Positions 10,748 to 23,613 of a DNA stretch of 64,000 bases are shown here, in pieces. How positions within the stretch are numbered: position 1 is the stretch's first letter; every line of letters starts with the position of its first letter. Source of the DNA: Bagarius yarrelli (Eukaryota; Chordata; Actinopteri; Siluriformes; Sisoridae); NCBI GenBank assembly GCA_005784505.1, contig VCAZ01000006.1:8750724-8814723 (forward strand). Direction: 5' to 3'. The position numbers and the translations under genes are program-made. Below the pieces are notes generated by a model. That model was not told where the DNA came from, ran no database searches, and worked only from the letters and a program-made list of their open reading frames with translations.

Positions 10748-12070
10748 CACCTCAAAGAAACTTTATCTTCTCACAAAAAACGAATTTGCCACTTGTATCT
10801 GTAGTCCCTTTCTACTGTTACAGAAATGATACACAATTTAATGAAAAGCTCTCGCATTTCTTTATGATGCTTGAACAAAGTCTGAATTATTGCTCCCTCC
10901 TCTTCCCTTTTATAGCATCTCCTTCTCAATCCCGTCCCTTTCAGCCTTTCTAATTTTATCCTTTTGCATTTTTTTAGAGTCAGCCTCTGGCTCTTTCTTT
11001 TGTTTGCATGCCAGCAGATTGCTGTCGAATGTGGCGCATTCATGTTAGTCAGTAGTTGAGTGGGTTGAGTGGGTGAAACGACTGTATAAGTGTTTTCTCT
11101 CTGTCGTTCCAGATCTATGTGAGTGTAGGACAGGTTTTATGCTGAGTGACTGTAACAGCAGGAGACACAGATGAAGGTTTCGCTCTGTTTATAGCCCTCA
11201 CTCTTTGTTAAAGGTTTACATATATCACTATGTTTGTTGACTTTTCTGCAATATCCATACTCGTCTGGTTTCATAGAGATCTTACGATATGATGCATTTT
11301 CTATAAGCTCCCCTGTCTGGTTACGAAAGGCTTTGCATTTCTTTTGTCACACTTTGGTTTTGAATATCTTTGTAGAATTTAGGTTTCTTTAGTAATTTAA
11401 ATTGACACATATTTAATCTAGTTCGAAAAAAGAAAAAAAAAAGGTTAGCATTTTATTTTTAAAAAATAATAATAATAATTACTAAATAATATAACTTAAG
11501 CCCTTAATATAATATAATATTGATATATAATATAATATAATATATACCCCTATGTAGGCTGCATTAACAATGTTAGCTAGGTTTACATCACCATCACTAT
11601 AAATATCCTGCTTGCTGAAATTGTATTGCCTGACATCCAGCATAAATGCATACAGTATAATATCAACTTTGTCTCTTTTCTTATTTTATCTCTTTTTTTT
11701 TAAATGAACTATTTAAATGAACACTAGAGGGTGCTCAGGTCACATTTATGATCTGTCCTTCTAGAACATTGTAAACCTTCTTTGTAATGAGAGGTCAAAG
11801 GTCATTTATTTAGTGACAATTCATGAAGTCATGTGGTCTGACAAACATGAAATTAATTTTAAAAAATTGGAGTGAATTAAATTATGTAACATACGATTCA
11901 ACAGTTTTGGAAGAACATCTTGGTGCTTAATACTTATAGGTGGATAGAACTTTGTAAATAAAACCTTGTTATTATGTTGTGTTTACATTTATTGTGTTGT
12001 ATTGATGCACAATCACATTATGTAAGTGCAGCAAACTTTTCTTAAGCTGTTTTTTGGGGCATTTTGCCTC
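9481..12070. other. Intergenic, AT-rich, no gene
   Basis: Mostly AT-rich, with the GATA repeat at 10697-10747 and AATA/TATAAT simple stretches at 11465-11545. No coding sequence recognised. Confidence 0.5.
10697..10747. repeat. (GATA)n microsatellite
   Basis: About 51 bases of ATAG tetranucleotide. A second, longer GACA/GATA array lies at 25421-25508. Confidence 0.97.
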
Positions 12071-12074
12071 TGTT

Positions 12075-12182
12075 TATAAGACAGACAGAAAGGTGGAACT
12101 GGAATCAAACCTGCGTTGGTGAAATGTAACTGCCCATGTGGGTGTCAACGTCTTAACCCACTACACCATGGTGCTGGCCACT
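12075..12182 (-). mobile_element. SINE-like fragment, minus strand
   Basis: AACTGGAATCAAACCTGCG (reversed B-box-like) followed by TCTTAACCCACTACACCATG, the typical end of a reversed tRNA-derived head. No tail is recognised. Confidence 0.45.
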
Positions 12183-13370
12183 TTTTTTAGAATGATCATA
12201 TAAGTTCTTATTATGTGTGATTAACGTAAGCACTGGTACAAAATTAAATTAATCATCTTGTATAAACAACTTATACTTTCCGTATTTCATTATGTATTTT
12301 GTAGCTTTGCCTTCTGTACTTTACCTGTACTTACATGCTCCTGCCTATGTACAAATCCCACAGGGATCAAAAGTTTATCTTACCTGAACTGTTATATCTG
12401 CCCTAAGAATCAAGCCTACATTTCCCATTCTGATATATTTGAGGCCAAAATGTACTTCCTACTTCATGGTTATTAGAAAATGTTAGAGAAGTCAAACTTG
12501 TTTAGAAAAAAAAAACGTTTGCGCAAGGTTATCTGAGGTCACTCTGGTCACCCCAGGACACGTTAGATTTTTGGTTTTCCAGACTTTAGCAAGTTGTCTT
12601 GTAGACATGAAAATCCATATAGAAATGCTGCTGCTGTGTAGCAACATGCAGTAGTTATGCACTTTTAATTATTTCACTAGATGTTAAACTTCCGAGTGCT
12701 TAACCAGCCTGGAAGCTCGACTCTTTAACTCGAAGCAATTCGGTGTGAAGATCACGGATTTCATATAAATTCGCAGAATTCATGGCGTTCCCTCTTAAAG
12801 GTCATGAGAGAACCAAGACATCGAACTTCCATTCATTTACAAATGCTGTGAGACATTTTACGTCTTAATTTACAACTGCAAAACAATAAGCCAATACACA
12901 GTTAGAATACGCAAGGTACGTGTGTCTGAGACCTGTCTTTCTTTTTATACTGCTGTAAAGGGAGTTTACCTAGAAACCTATTTGAAGTCATTGTACTTCC
13001 ATTCTTTTTGTGTAGTGAGCCGAAATTTCAACGAGCGGTGATAGTTCGCAACTACCTGTAATGGTGGAGTACACCCACTAAAAAGAGCATGCTTGAATGT
13101 CTGCCCTCTACGAATAACAATAAGCACAATTTCCCAGTTTGCATTGTGCTTTGTGGTCGGTGAGTGTGAACACGACTCTTTCTCTATCAGACAGGGCATT
13201 TCTTTCACTCTTCAGGTGGCACTTTACAGCTCTTTAAAGTGAAAGCAATGAAAGGCTGTAACCAACCAGGAGTTATTAAGTGTTCTTAAAGGCAAGGGCT
13301 TTAACCCTTTAATGGTCTAGGTCATCTGTTGAAGATGACCACACAGTCCAATTACTTATGAAAATGCCTC
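12183..13370. other. Intergenic, nothing recognised
   Basis: No repeats or coding sequence recognised. The part from 12690 to 13360 is less AT-rich and might include conserved sequence. Confidence 0.4.
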
Positions 13371-13690
13371 GAGATTACGCTTCAGAAATGGATGCTGTTT
13401 AGTTCAAAAGACCCACTCGAAATGTCTAAACTATCAATAGGCCTCTTGTAGGTGCCGTCCTGTCAGGAGCCAAACGAGAAGCTTTTAGGAGCGTAAAAAC
13501 CTGAGGTAGTGAAGCGCTGGCAGTAATCGTTATGTAAGCTTTGGGGACTGCTCACAAGCTCTGTGCTGTGGTGTCTGGATCTAATTAACACAGACAAATG
13601 AGCACTCCCACTGCAGCAGGTGCTGAAAAACCGTCCTAATTGTGTGCCGATGAATAGTTTGTATTAAAGAGAAGTTATTGGTTGATGAAG
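13371..13690. promoter_or_regulatory. Candidate conserved non-coding element
   Basis: Sequence-complex block with a homeodomain core TAATTA at 13582-13587 inside GGATCTAATTAACACAG. No coding potential seen. Inferred from composition and from lying in the fgf8 flank. Confidence 0.3.
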
Positions 13691-13759
13691 TGTGTGCGTA
13701 TAAGTACATATATACAGGGGGCTTAGGTATAGAAGCCTTAGTGAACATCTCTTACGTCA

Positions 13760-14300
13760 TTCATTCATCTTCTATACCCGCTTATTCCCTAATTTGGGGT
13801 CAGGAGGATCTGCTATAGGCTTTTCTGAAAGGGCAAAAGACAGGAGGGGTACACCCTGGAAACTGGAGTACCCGAAGTAAACGCACACAAGCTTATTCCC
13901 TAATTCGGGGTCACGAGGATCTGCTGGAACACTTTCAGAAAGGGCGAAGGGCACAAGAGTTACACCCTTGGAAACCGGAGTACCTGGAGTAAACCTACAC
14001 AAGCTTGTTCCCTAATTCAGGGTCACTGAGATCTGCTGGATCCCAGCCGTCTCTGAAAGGGTGAAAGACAGTAGGGGTAAACAGCCGGTCTATCACAGGA
14101 CCACACACTCACACCTATGGCCAATTTAGAATCACCAATCAACTTCTTGTTGGATTGTGGAAGGACACCGGAGTACCCAGAGTAAACCCACGCAAGCACA
14201 GGGAGAACATGCAAACTCCACACAGAAAGGCCCCTGCCTGGAAATCAAACCCGGGCTTTCTTGCTGTGAGGCAATAGTGTTAACCACTAAGCCTTCTTTT
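13760..14300 (-). mobile_element. Dispersed fish repeat with internal tandem copies of a 112-bp unit
   Basis: Ends with the familiar blocks CCAATTTAGAATCACCAATC, GGAGAACATGCAAACTCCAC and GTGTTAACCACTAAGC. The first part is tandemly repeated: unit 1 at 13780-13890 and unit 2 at 13891-14002, each starting GCTTATTCCCTAATT and ending in a GGAGTACC...AAAC...ACACAA block. A third copy starts at 14003 and runs into the full-length tail. Strand is judged from the GAAATCAAACCC block, which resembles a reversed B-box. Confidence 0.65.
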
Positions 14301-15215
14301 CATCAATAGTCAAAAAAATCCCTTAATAGAAAGAGACAAAAATGGAAAAAAATATACTGGCTGTCAGTGCCTCATTACATCATGGCAAACACACACAGAA
14401 ATCTATACTCAATGTACAATCTAATAGAAAAACAAAATACACACAGAAATAAAGAAGTATTGTCTATTTGAGCACAAGAGAAGTTATTTTGAAAAGAGTG
14501 TTAATGACCAGGGAAACCCAAACTTTAAATCATTTTCTGTTTATAGTCCTAAAGCGCATTATTCAAAAACTAGTGTTAATTATGAAAAAACTAAAAGTGA
14601 AACTGATTTGAAAGGTTTGTATAAGGTTTGTTCTGTGAGTTTACAGGGATTAAAGTATCTCTTTCTTCCTAAACCAACACATCTAACAGTGTGTGTATAA
14701 GTAAGTCTTCTTTAAACAAAGTGAAATCATTATCCAGGAGTGAGGAGGAAGCTTCTGTCCACTGTTTGTCTGACACAGCCTTTGCGTTCAAAAAGATGTT
14801 TATCACCTTCTTGGAATGCTAAACAAATTGGATGTTAATCACATGAATAGTAGTAAACAATTTAAGCTGCTGCTTAATGTCGATTGTTGTAAAGAAGAAG
14901 CAGGTTTCTTTAAAGATGTTCTACATGAAGATATTTAAAGGACACAGCGCAGAAAAAATGCTGTGATGAAATTATTTAGAAGTAACAGTAAAAACTTCTT
15001 TTAGATGGCAATATTTCTTCTTTTTTTAATTTTGTCTTCAGTTTCCTATCTAAACAATTTTCTTTATTTAATGAATCAATAAATTTATTTTAGATTTTAT
15101 TTACATTAGTTAAGCTATGAGCGGTTTATCCAGACTCTAAAAGTGTAACAACAGCAAAGCCAAATTATTTCCCCTTCTAATAATACAAAACAATTTCCTA
15201 ATAATCACTTTTTTC
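14301..15215. other. Intergenic, AT-rich
   Basis: No gene or clear repeat. The part at 14740-14900 is moderately complex. Confidence 0.4.
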
Positions 15216-15560
15216 CTCCCTTTAATTTGATGATGTGCTCCCTTTGTGTGGCCAAGGGACACATCCCCAGTGACTACACACACACTCATTGTAATACTCC
15301 CAATTGACTTTTTTAAAGTAAGCCTAATAACATGTCTTTATACCCAGCAGGGGCTTTTTCATGTCATATTTATGAGCTAGCCGCACTTTACATATTCATT
15401 CTGTGGGTGTTAAACAATTGCCAGTGGGTTGCCTCTCTGTCCTCAAAGCTTTAGCAAAGCCACCTACCACTTCGGGTCACAGCTGTGGGATCGGACCGGC
15501 ACATCATTCAACCACTGGATGACAGAACCCACCCTGCTCCCCTTCCAGACTGGTACTAAA
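15216..15560. promoter_or_regulatory. Candidate conserved non-coding element
   Basis: Sequence-complex block around TTTACATATTCATTCTGTG (Oct/Sox-like by eye) and TTCGGGTCACAGCTGTGGG. It sits 11.7 kb upstream of fgf8. No coding potential. Inference only. Confidence 0.3.
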
Positions 15561-16695
15561 CACTTAGTAAACTAGCTTTAAGCTTAAGCAAAAAGTGAAT
15601 GCTGTGTTACTGATCTAAGCTTGTTCACCCAGAGCATTGAGCTATAGTGCAAGCAAGGCAAGCCCTCTTTAAAAATCCGTCTGCATGCTCTTGCTGTCAC
15701 ATTGCAGCGGTGACATAGTGACGTAAAAGTGACAAGCACAAACATGGAGAACTGAGGACAGAGTCACTCTACTCTAGCCTAACTGTAGCGTGGTGATGAT
15801 GGTAGTGGAAGGGTGGGGGGGGGTGGGGGGGCTGTAACATTGCAGCCTTTAGCTTTACAAAGCTCGTTGAACACAAACAGGGCATCCCTAGGCTCCGGGA
15901 GACAGGCAGGCAGATAGAAGGCCAGTGATTGATAAGTCTCCCCTGCTAGCACACTGACAGCTCATGTCAAGGATCTAGTGAGTTCCGTATCAAATGTATC
16001 AACTGCTCGCCAAAACAGGTCTTATTTCAATGACCACCCCCATTCTCTCCTTCTTTTTCCCGCTGGCAATACATCAAAACTTCTATTCAGCTTGTTCATT
16101 TGTTAGGCACCTCAATTTCCTCTCAATATAATGTCAGTAATAAATCAAACTCTGGCAATGCTGGAAGACTGTAATCTGCTAGTGTTATAATTTTACACAT
16201 TAACATTATTATATATAATTATTATGTAATATCTGGCATTAAATGGCCATACATTACTATCTAATGCATAGGGGCATTAAACCATAATGGCTGACTGGAT
16301 TCATTTAGTTGAATGTCATTATTATTTGTCAAGGATAAAACCTGAAATCCTGAGAAGACATGGTCTGTAGTAATTCTTCAAGGTGGCCAATATGTAAGTG
16401 GCAACAAAGATGCTATTTGACACTAAGGTTTATTTCTGGGGGCTTTGATAAGGAGTTTTTGAGCTGGTTGGGTGGCGTTGAGGGCAGAGGGGAGACACTC
16501 AGAGACAGGGCAGTGTGTGAGAGAAAGACAGAGAAGGGCAGCGGAGTCCAGTACAGGGTTATCAGGACGTTAAAATATCTGGCTCCCTCTGTCAGCAGAG
16601 CAGGGTGATTAACACATCGACAGCCTCGAACTGAAGAACAGGCGGGCAGAGGGGTGAGAGTGGAGAGATAACAAGACTGATTGACGTATGAAGGG
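15561..16695. other. Intergenic, mixed complexity, no gene
   Basis: Includes the G-rich tract and complex stretches at 15640-16080 and 16340-16690 that may be regulatory. No protein family recognised in any frame. Confidence 0.4.
15811..15831 (+). repeat. G-rich tract, possible G-quadruplex
   Basis: Three G runs of 3, 9 and 7 separated by single T residues. Enough G tracts for an intramolecular quadruplex if the long runs are split. Structure not shown. Confidence 0.6.
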
Positions 16696-16697
16696 TG

Positions 16698-16701
<4 letters not shown>

Positions 16702-16734
<33 letters not shown>
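16702..16734. repeat. (GA)n microsatellite
   Basis: 33 bases of GA repeat, followed by another short GA run at 16741-16750. Confidence 0.95.
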
Positions 16735-16737
<3 letters not shown>

Positions 16738-16754
16738 CGAGGAGAGAGAGAATG

Positions 16755-18640
16755 CCAGTGGAATGCTCTGTAGTCCACCCCACCCCGTTTTTTTTCTTGC
16801 AGTTACCCTGTCTGACTGAACATTCTTAAAAGCATTCCTGACACCATCGTCCTAAATAACCCAGGTTTACCAAATTAGGTATTTCAAAGAAATGTGGTAA
16901 TATTAAGAGATGCAATAAAACAACAATGAAATATTTTCTCAAAAAATATGCAGTTATTTAATATTTGACCACATATCGTTGATATTTATAATAACAGGCA
17001 AGAGCTTTTTAAAACCGACTGCACACTAATTGAAAAATGAATTGACATCACATGAAATATGAAAACTACCCAATATTCTAAAGCCTTATTGGTGAAGAGT
17101 CATGTTGACACATTTAGGCCCCTGTTGAATTTAACAAGCTCTTTGTTCAATAGACAAACCAGTTCCACTTGAGCTTTGGCCTCTGTATGATAGCTAGTTA
17201 GCATGTAACTTAAGCTAGTTTAATATAACTTGCCTCGTATCCTGCTTAATCAGAGACTGAGTGTGGTCTAAAGATAAGCCTGCTTCTGTAACTACTGGAC
17301 ATCCACTGCTTGTTATCTAATTTATTTACACACTTTTTTTTTTCTTTTCTTCTTTCTTCTTTTTTTTGAATAGTAAAGTTATTTTAAAATGATTAAATTA
17401 ATAGATAAACTGATGATTTTTTAAATTACAGTATGTAGGAGATTAACAACATTGCACAGCAACTGATGAAACATTGGATACCGAGCTATTTACTCTTATT
17501 CCTTAACAGTAACAGTAGGTGAAATTATAAATTAAATGTAAAGGTCAATCAGTGTCTGTAATTCAAGGGTAAAGAAATGTGTCCTCTGGTAAAGTGTAGC
17601 TGATCTTTGGCCTCTTTGCTGAAAGGTCACCTAATACTTCAGAAGTTAAAGCACAGCACATGGGGCTCATTTCTGGACCATGCCCGTGTCACTTCTAATT
17701 GGTTCCCCAGGTTGTCCGTGAAGGTAACATCTTGTTTCCATGCTAATGATGCTTCACTATGGTTTTACAGCTGCAAAGAGACAGAAGGGGTTAGAGGGTC
17801 AGGCGAGGTGTGAGGCTGGCATGCCTTCACCCTGCTGGCGTTGCCTCTGAGACTGACCTCAGCACAATGTGGATACAAGCATAGCTTTTACTGCCGGAAC
17901 ATTTGGGTTAGCTTGTGTGAGTGTCATGTGATGTTATGGTAGCCTGAATTATGACTTAAATTGCTATCATTGGGAATGCGGCTAAAATGTTGGCGGATTT
18001 CGAAAATGGATTTTTAATAGATTTTTAAACTAATTATTACACGTTTTTATTAAATGTTGTAAATTCCGCTAAAAGAAGGCATAAACGGAGTGCATTTTTG
18101 CACTACTATTAATTAAATTTTAATTAGGGCTCCAAAGCTGTTGTAAGTAAACAAATCTGATGAATAATCACTTCTCCTAATTATTCACAATGTGTAATAT
18201 ACGATGCCATTTTATTGTGCTCACTACCAAATTATTCAAACCTGCATGCAGTGTGGTTGTTCCTAGCATGTAAAAATAATTAGGCTATCCTTTGAAGAAG
18301 ACTTTATAAACACTACAGGTCACAATGTGCTTATAGCATTTGTTTATATGCTTTAACCTTGATTATCTTTTTTTCTGTACATTTTTAATAAACATTTGTT
18401 CATCTTTACTTCTCAGTCCCAATTGTAAATCGGTGCACAGTTACATTTACACAAATACGCTTGGTAAACGGGATTGTCTTTCTATAATTTAATATAAATT
18501 TAGCCGACCTTGTGTTTGGTGCAACATTTAATAAGATCAGATTTAGTAACCAAACTCTAACTAACAAGACTAACTAACATAGACTTTGTCTTAGCAAAAT
18601 CAGTTAAGCATTTATGTGACACATTTCTAATTGTAGACTT
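16755..18640. other. Intergenic, no gene
   Basis: Largely AT-rich. The block 17580-17900 is complex and free of repeats, so it is a weak candidate for conserved non-coding sequence. Confidence 0.4.
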
Positions 18641-18644
18641 GCTA

Positions 18645-18679
18645 CATGTGTGTATGTGTGTATGTGTGTGTGTGTGTGT
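18645..18679. repeat. (TG)n microsatellite, imperfect
   Basis: TG repeat with two TATG interruptions. Confidence 0.9.
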
Positions 18680-19333
18680 CCTGCCAGTAGAGTGTCTGCC
18701 AGACAGGAGTCTGTGACGAGAGTGTTGGGAGGCCTCTAGCTGAAACATGATCTGGAGAGCGGGAAAGCACTGAGGCATCTCTCTCTCTTTCTCTCTCTCC
18801 TAGTTCTCTCTGCGGCGCAGGGATGATTGAGAGACGAGTCAAACTCCCACTGGGCCACTGAAATCTCTTTCTTCTTCTATGATGCCTTTTTCCAATTGGT
18901 TTTGTTGAAATCACCCTTACCCTAACCTTGTCTTCACAGCTGTTCTGGCCAAGTGAGTGTCTATAAGGCCCAAGATTAGAAAGATGAGTTTTGATAGGGT
19001 AAAAGAAAAGGGCTGTGTAACACATTGATCTATGACAGAGAAACAGACACAGAGAAAGAGGAAGACGCACTTGGTAAAAAGATAATAAACAGCCTTAGAA
19101 ACTTAATAATTGTGTGGTTTATATAAGATATAAAGCAATGAATTTTAATAGAATATGATAAAAGAAGTAATATACATGTGTCTAGGAGATGCAAAGAAAT
19201 GGTATTGGAAGTACCAGAGCAATACATGTGTTTTATACAGAATTTAAAATATCCCAAATGTAAAAATAAATGTCTAAAAATAAACCACATAATAATTAAT
19301 TTACTTAAAAATGCATTCTGTATGGGAAACATG
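18680..19333. other. Intergenic, nothing recognised
   Basis: No repeat family or coding exon recognised. A short CT-rich patch lies at 18778-18800. Confidence 0.4.
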
Positions 19334-19904
19334 CAAAACCCAGGGCTCAACCTAAGAGTACCCATTCAGAGCTAATAAATATTTATGCAAGCAGTCTGGC
19401 AGGCCTTACCTGGGCAACAAGAGGCACATTTTTCAAATGAATTTACTCACGTTTTTAATCAGTAATTTTGATAGTATTTTATGCTCTGAAATGTGCTGTG
19501 AAATGTATGCAGTAGGTCATTTGTATATGTTTGTACAGTTTGTTCCCTTTTTTTATTTTGTGCCGACTCTTTGAACTTGTTTTCAACAAAGACAAGCGAA
19601 ATAAACTAAACTATTACAGTTTAGTGACGTATACATGACGTATTACAGTATTATTAAGTATTAAGTATTATTAATAAAGAATATTGGGCTGTAAAAAAAT
19701 TCTTTTTATTTCTTATATTTACAACTAGATGTGATAGGCATCTAAAACATGGCACCCTTTGATTAAACCCCCCATGGAGTGATTTATTTATTGGAACATG
19801 TGATGAACAGGTGTTTCTTGTTGCCCAGGTAAGCCCTGCCAGACTGCTTGCATAAATATTTATTAGCTCTGAATGCGTACTCTTAGTTTGAGCTCCGGGT
19901 TTTG
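19334..19904. repeat. Large inverted repeat, 92-bp arms, 387-bp spacer
   Basis: Arm 1 at 19334-19425 and arm 2 at 19813-19904 are reverse complements with about 7 mismatches in 92 positions. Both share the core AGAGCTAATAAATATTTATG. The spacer is AT-rich and has no transposase. It looks like a non-autonomous element with long terminal inverted repeats or a fold-back element. The Tc1-like relic begins about 40 bases after arm 2. Confidence 0.85.
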
Positions 19905-19944
19905 TTTGTGAAAACTGCATTTGAAATAAACAAACATATACAGA

Positions 19945-20240
19945 GACCAGATGACAATACAGACAAAATTGTTTCGGAGCTGTTTAACAAGCATTGGCCT
20001 TAGCCACAATAAAATCAAAGGATTTGAAAAAGAAGAAACCAATGGGATACTCACAACCAGACATCAAACAGATTGGCTAAGAAAAACAACAGCAGTTGAT
20101 GACAGAAACATTGTGAGAGCTGTGAAGAAAAACTCAAAAACAAGTCAGTGACATCACCACCAACCACCACAGGCCAGGGTTAAGTTATTACAATCCATCA
20201 TCGAAATAATACATTGAAGGCAGACATATCCCTTATACGC
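19945..20240 (+). mobile_element. Degenerate Tc1-like transposase fragment
   Basis: Translation of the + strand gives a stretch ending RKTTAVDDRNIVRAVKKN, the well-known second helix-turn-helix part of the fish Tc1-like DNA-binding domain. The frame breaks near 20148; after a shift it continues with VSDITTNHHRPG. Only the N-terminal DNA-binding part is left: the DDE catalytic domain and both terminal repeats are missing. Not functional. Confidence 0.8.
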
Positions 20241-23200
20241 AAATCACGTCTTAGCAGAGAGACATTCATCTAATGAAACTGGGAGCAACTTATGAGGTCA
20301 ATTACAGAACCTTTACCAAATTAAACACCACCAAGACTGTCATTATTCTGTTATTCTGTATAGTTATATTCTGTCAAGTTTGTCAAAATTGTCACAAAAA
20401 TGTAACTGAACTACTGTGCAAGACTGTTTAACTGCTGGATGTCACAGACAGTCTCATTTTTAGACGAGCATTAACTCTCTATGTCTACTAGACGTGTGAG
20501 TGAAATACTACCACATACTAGCTGTGATATGTCTACAAGAACATTGTTTATTATTTGCTTTTTTTTAAGAATTAAACACATAGATTTACAAATAAATTTT
20601 CATTTTATTTCATGCTTTGGCTATGCACTAATCGACGTTAAGTCCGAGTGGTCACAGGCCAAGGGTAAAATGAACACAACTGGAATTTTAATGTTCAACA
20701 ATATGTCAGTAGCATATGCTGGACCCTGCAGATTGATACAGTCTAGCACTTCGGAGGAAGAGTAAAAAAAGTTTCCGCTCTTAGTGGTTTTAAACCCACG
20801 TCTGTCTGTGCAATGCCATTTGGCAACTAGAAGAAACTATTTCCCACGCTTTCTCCCAGCTTTACCTATACAAAGAACAGCGTTCTCTCTGCTCCTTTAT
20901 CCACATTGCTTCCCCTTGTGCTCCTGCAGCAATGTGCCTTTTTATGTCATGCCTAATACCGCTGCCAAATTGAGTCTGCTCAAAGCTGTCTCAGACATAT
21001 AGTCACTCCTGGTGGCTTATACCAAACTAGGGTGACCTGCCAGTGCTTTTACAACTTTTGCCTCTGTGTTGCTGATCATGTAATCTTATTATATAAGTGG
21101 AGTAAAAATGTAAAAAGCAGCCCTGGAAAAGGTTGGGGGTAGTGGTAGGTGGATGGCGAATGTGAAAAGCAAATGCACTGAGATCGGGGCAACACTTGGA
21201 TAGAGTCCAATGTAACATTCTCACAAATGGACCCCAGACCTTAGCACAAGGCGTGTGAAAATGTGGAAGGCCTGGCTTTACATTAGCCTGGAAGAATTAA
21301 ATGAGGTACAGAAGGAAAAAAGTTCTTTAAATTAATTATGGCTAAGAATGACCAAGACGACATCACTACATACTAATCCTAGAAACAAATTGTCTGGATT
21401 ATACATAGGAAGTCATGTTAGACATCTGTTCTATTTAAGACCATTCCACAGAGACTGGAGTCACAAGGTCAAAAATTTGCTTATGGTTTGCGTTTTTTTC
21501 TTTTCAGAATGAAAGGACAAAAAGTGCTGAAAAAAACAAGAAATTATATATAAGTTAAATTCTCACTCTTTACTAACTCATTCATTACATTTTGTCGTCA
21601 TGCACTCTACTCAAAATAAAGGTTAGATGTCAACTTCACAGACAGACAAACAAAGCGAGTAAAAACATGATGTGTGCATTTAGTGTGTTTGAACGTGTAT
21701 GTATACAGTGGTAGATCTAAGGTGCTGCATGGCAAACCAGTGGCCCACCCCCAAAGCCTGACACACGGACTAAAACGTCTAAACAAGGAATGATGCTGCT
21801 CTTTAACTTACCACCCAGGAGTCAACAAAGAAGCTGATTCTCTGTGATGGAGCACCATCTGCAACCTCCCATCAGCTCAAGCTCAAGAACTTGATGATGT
21901 GTCCAAACTAAGCACTGTGTTTTGATACAAAACAACAATACTGTCAGAATTGGAAAATGTCCATGACTTATTATAAGTCTCTTAATATTTAGCATTTTCT
22001 ATTGGGCAAAACGCATAGAACTATTTACAATAATTAACTTGTTGTTTGAACCGCAGGACAACTTTTCATACAGTACAATGCTCAGTATTAAAACCACAAT
22101 CTTTACCATGTTCATATGGGATACATATTACTAACATATGCTTTAAGGGGAAAAGTAAATTTGTGTAAGCCCAGTGGGGCTATGAAAAAAACAACGACTT
22201 TGGTATGGCAGGGTTACTGTATCTGCAGCCAGAGATTTTCATAAATGGATACCAGGGAAAGCAATTCCTCCATCTGGATAAATATTTTAGAAGTATTTAT
22301 TTAATGAGCTCTGTACTTGCTAAAGAGTGTTTCTGTAGTGCTGGACAGGAAAAGGAACAAGGAAAATGCCTGCTCGTTAATGGAATGGTCAAACAGTTTT
22401 TATTAGATAATTGAGTTTAAAAAAGTGTTTAAAAAAGGTTTGACTCTTTAAAACGTCCAGATGCCGGCAGTGAATATAGATTCGAATACAATGTATAGTT
22501 AGTACATACTACATTTCACTGTAGTTACTAAAAAGCTATTGCACAATCAGATACAATTGGTCTATATTTTTTGTTGCGGTTGATGATGTTTTCTTAGTAA
22601 AATCATGATTTGTTTTGACTGTTAAATTAAGTTCTTTTTGGTACAATTAAGGATCACTGTGTTCTTATTGGTGCATGTTTTACAATTGTCACTGTTAGTA
22701 TGATAACAAGCTATTGATACTTGTTGACTGGTTATTGTTGCAGTGTTTGTTTATTTGTACTTTAGCTCCAAGCAGACCTAAATTACATACCATGTGCACA
22801 CCCACACACCCACAGACACACACACACACATAAGCAGATGTGAATCGTTCCATGAAATCAAAACATTATAGTCTCACTTTGAAGATCATTTGCTTGCATT
22901 GAGCCAATCACATTCCTTGCATTCTATACTAATCTAAGGCTCTGCTGTCGAAGTTCCTCACCATTAGTGTGTTTGTTTATCCATTTCCTTCCCTCCCTCC
23001 AATTAACATGTCCCTCATTCTGGGTTTGTTCTGCCAGTGTGTGTTGCTGTGACGCCTGTCCATCACCCTGAGGCCCTCTGAAAGAACACTTTAAAAGTGA
23101 GAACAATGGCACTGCCCCTCCGTCAGCACAGTAGAGCATTGGTACTCAAATGAGTCCTCTTCCCTGGGGTGTGTTTTGTCTTGCTGGTTCTTTTTGCTTT

Positions 23201-23534
23201 ACTCTGTAAGCTTTCTGATGTATCTGACTGTAAGCTGTCAAGCCATACCATGGCAAAGAGTAAGACAAGGAAGGTGTCCACCGTCAGTTATGATGTGGCT
23301 GAAAGCGGACGGATTGCACAGGGAGCCACTCCTTGGGATCTCAGCCCCTCCTGGCCTGCTGTCTCATTACTCTGGAAGAATCATCAGGCCCCAGAGGCAA
23401 ACAGCAGGTAGCCTGCTCCCTGCAGCCAGACACAGGGCCTGCCTGCCCTCCTCTTAACCCCAGGAACATCGACATCCATCTCGGCCACTGTGGGGGTCCT
23501 TCTCTAGACCTGCCCTCTGCTTCTCTCTCTTTTC

Positions 23535-23535
<1 letters not shown>
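20241..23535. other. Intergenic, no gene
   Basis: Short open frames only, none with a recognised domain. An imperfect CA repeat lies near 22797-22831. The more complex stretches at 20780-21060 and 22880-23520 are possible non-coding conserved sequence, but nothing specific supports this. Confidence 0.4.
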
Positions 23536-23540
<5 letters not shown>

Positions 23541-23577
<37 letters not shown>

Positions 23578-23613
23578 ACCCTCTCTCTCTCTTGCCATCC
23601 TTTTTTTTTTTTT
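23541..23613. repeat. (CT)n microsatellite plus poly(T)
   Basis: CT repeats at 23541-23574 and 23581-23592, then a T13-14 run. It generates spurious Ser-Leu or Arg-Glu frames. Confidence 0.95.

Noticed and set aside
16413..16778. 121-codon minus-strand open frame
   Set aside because: Ser-Leu string from a GA microsatellite on the other strand.
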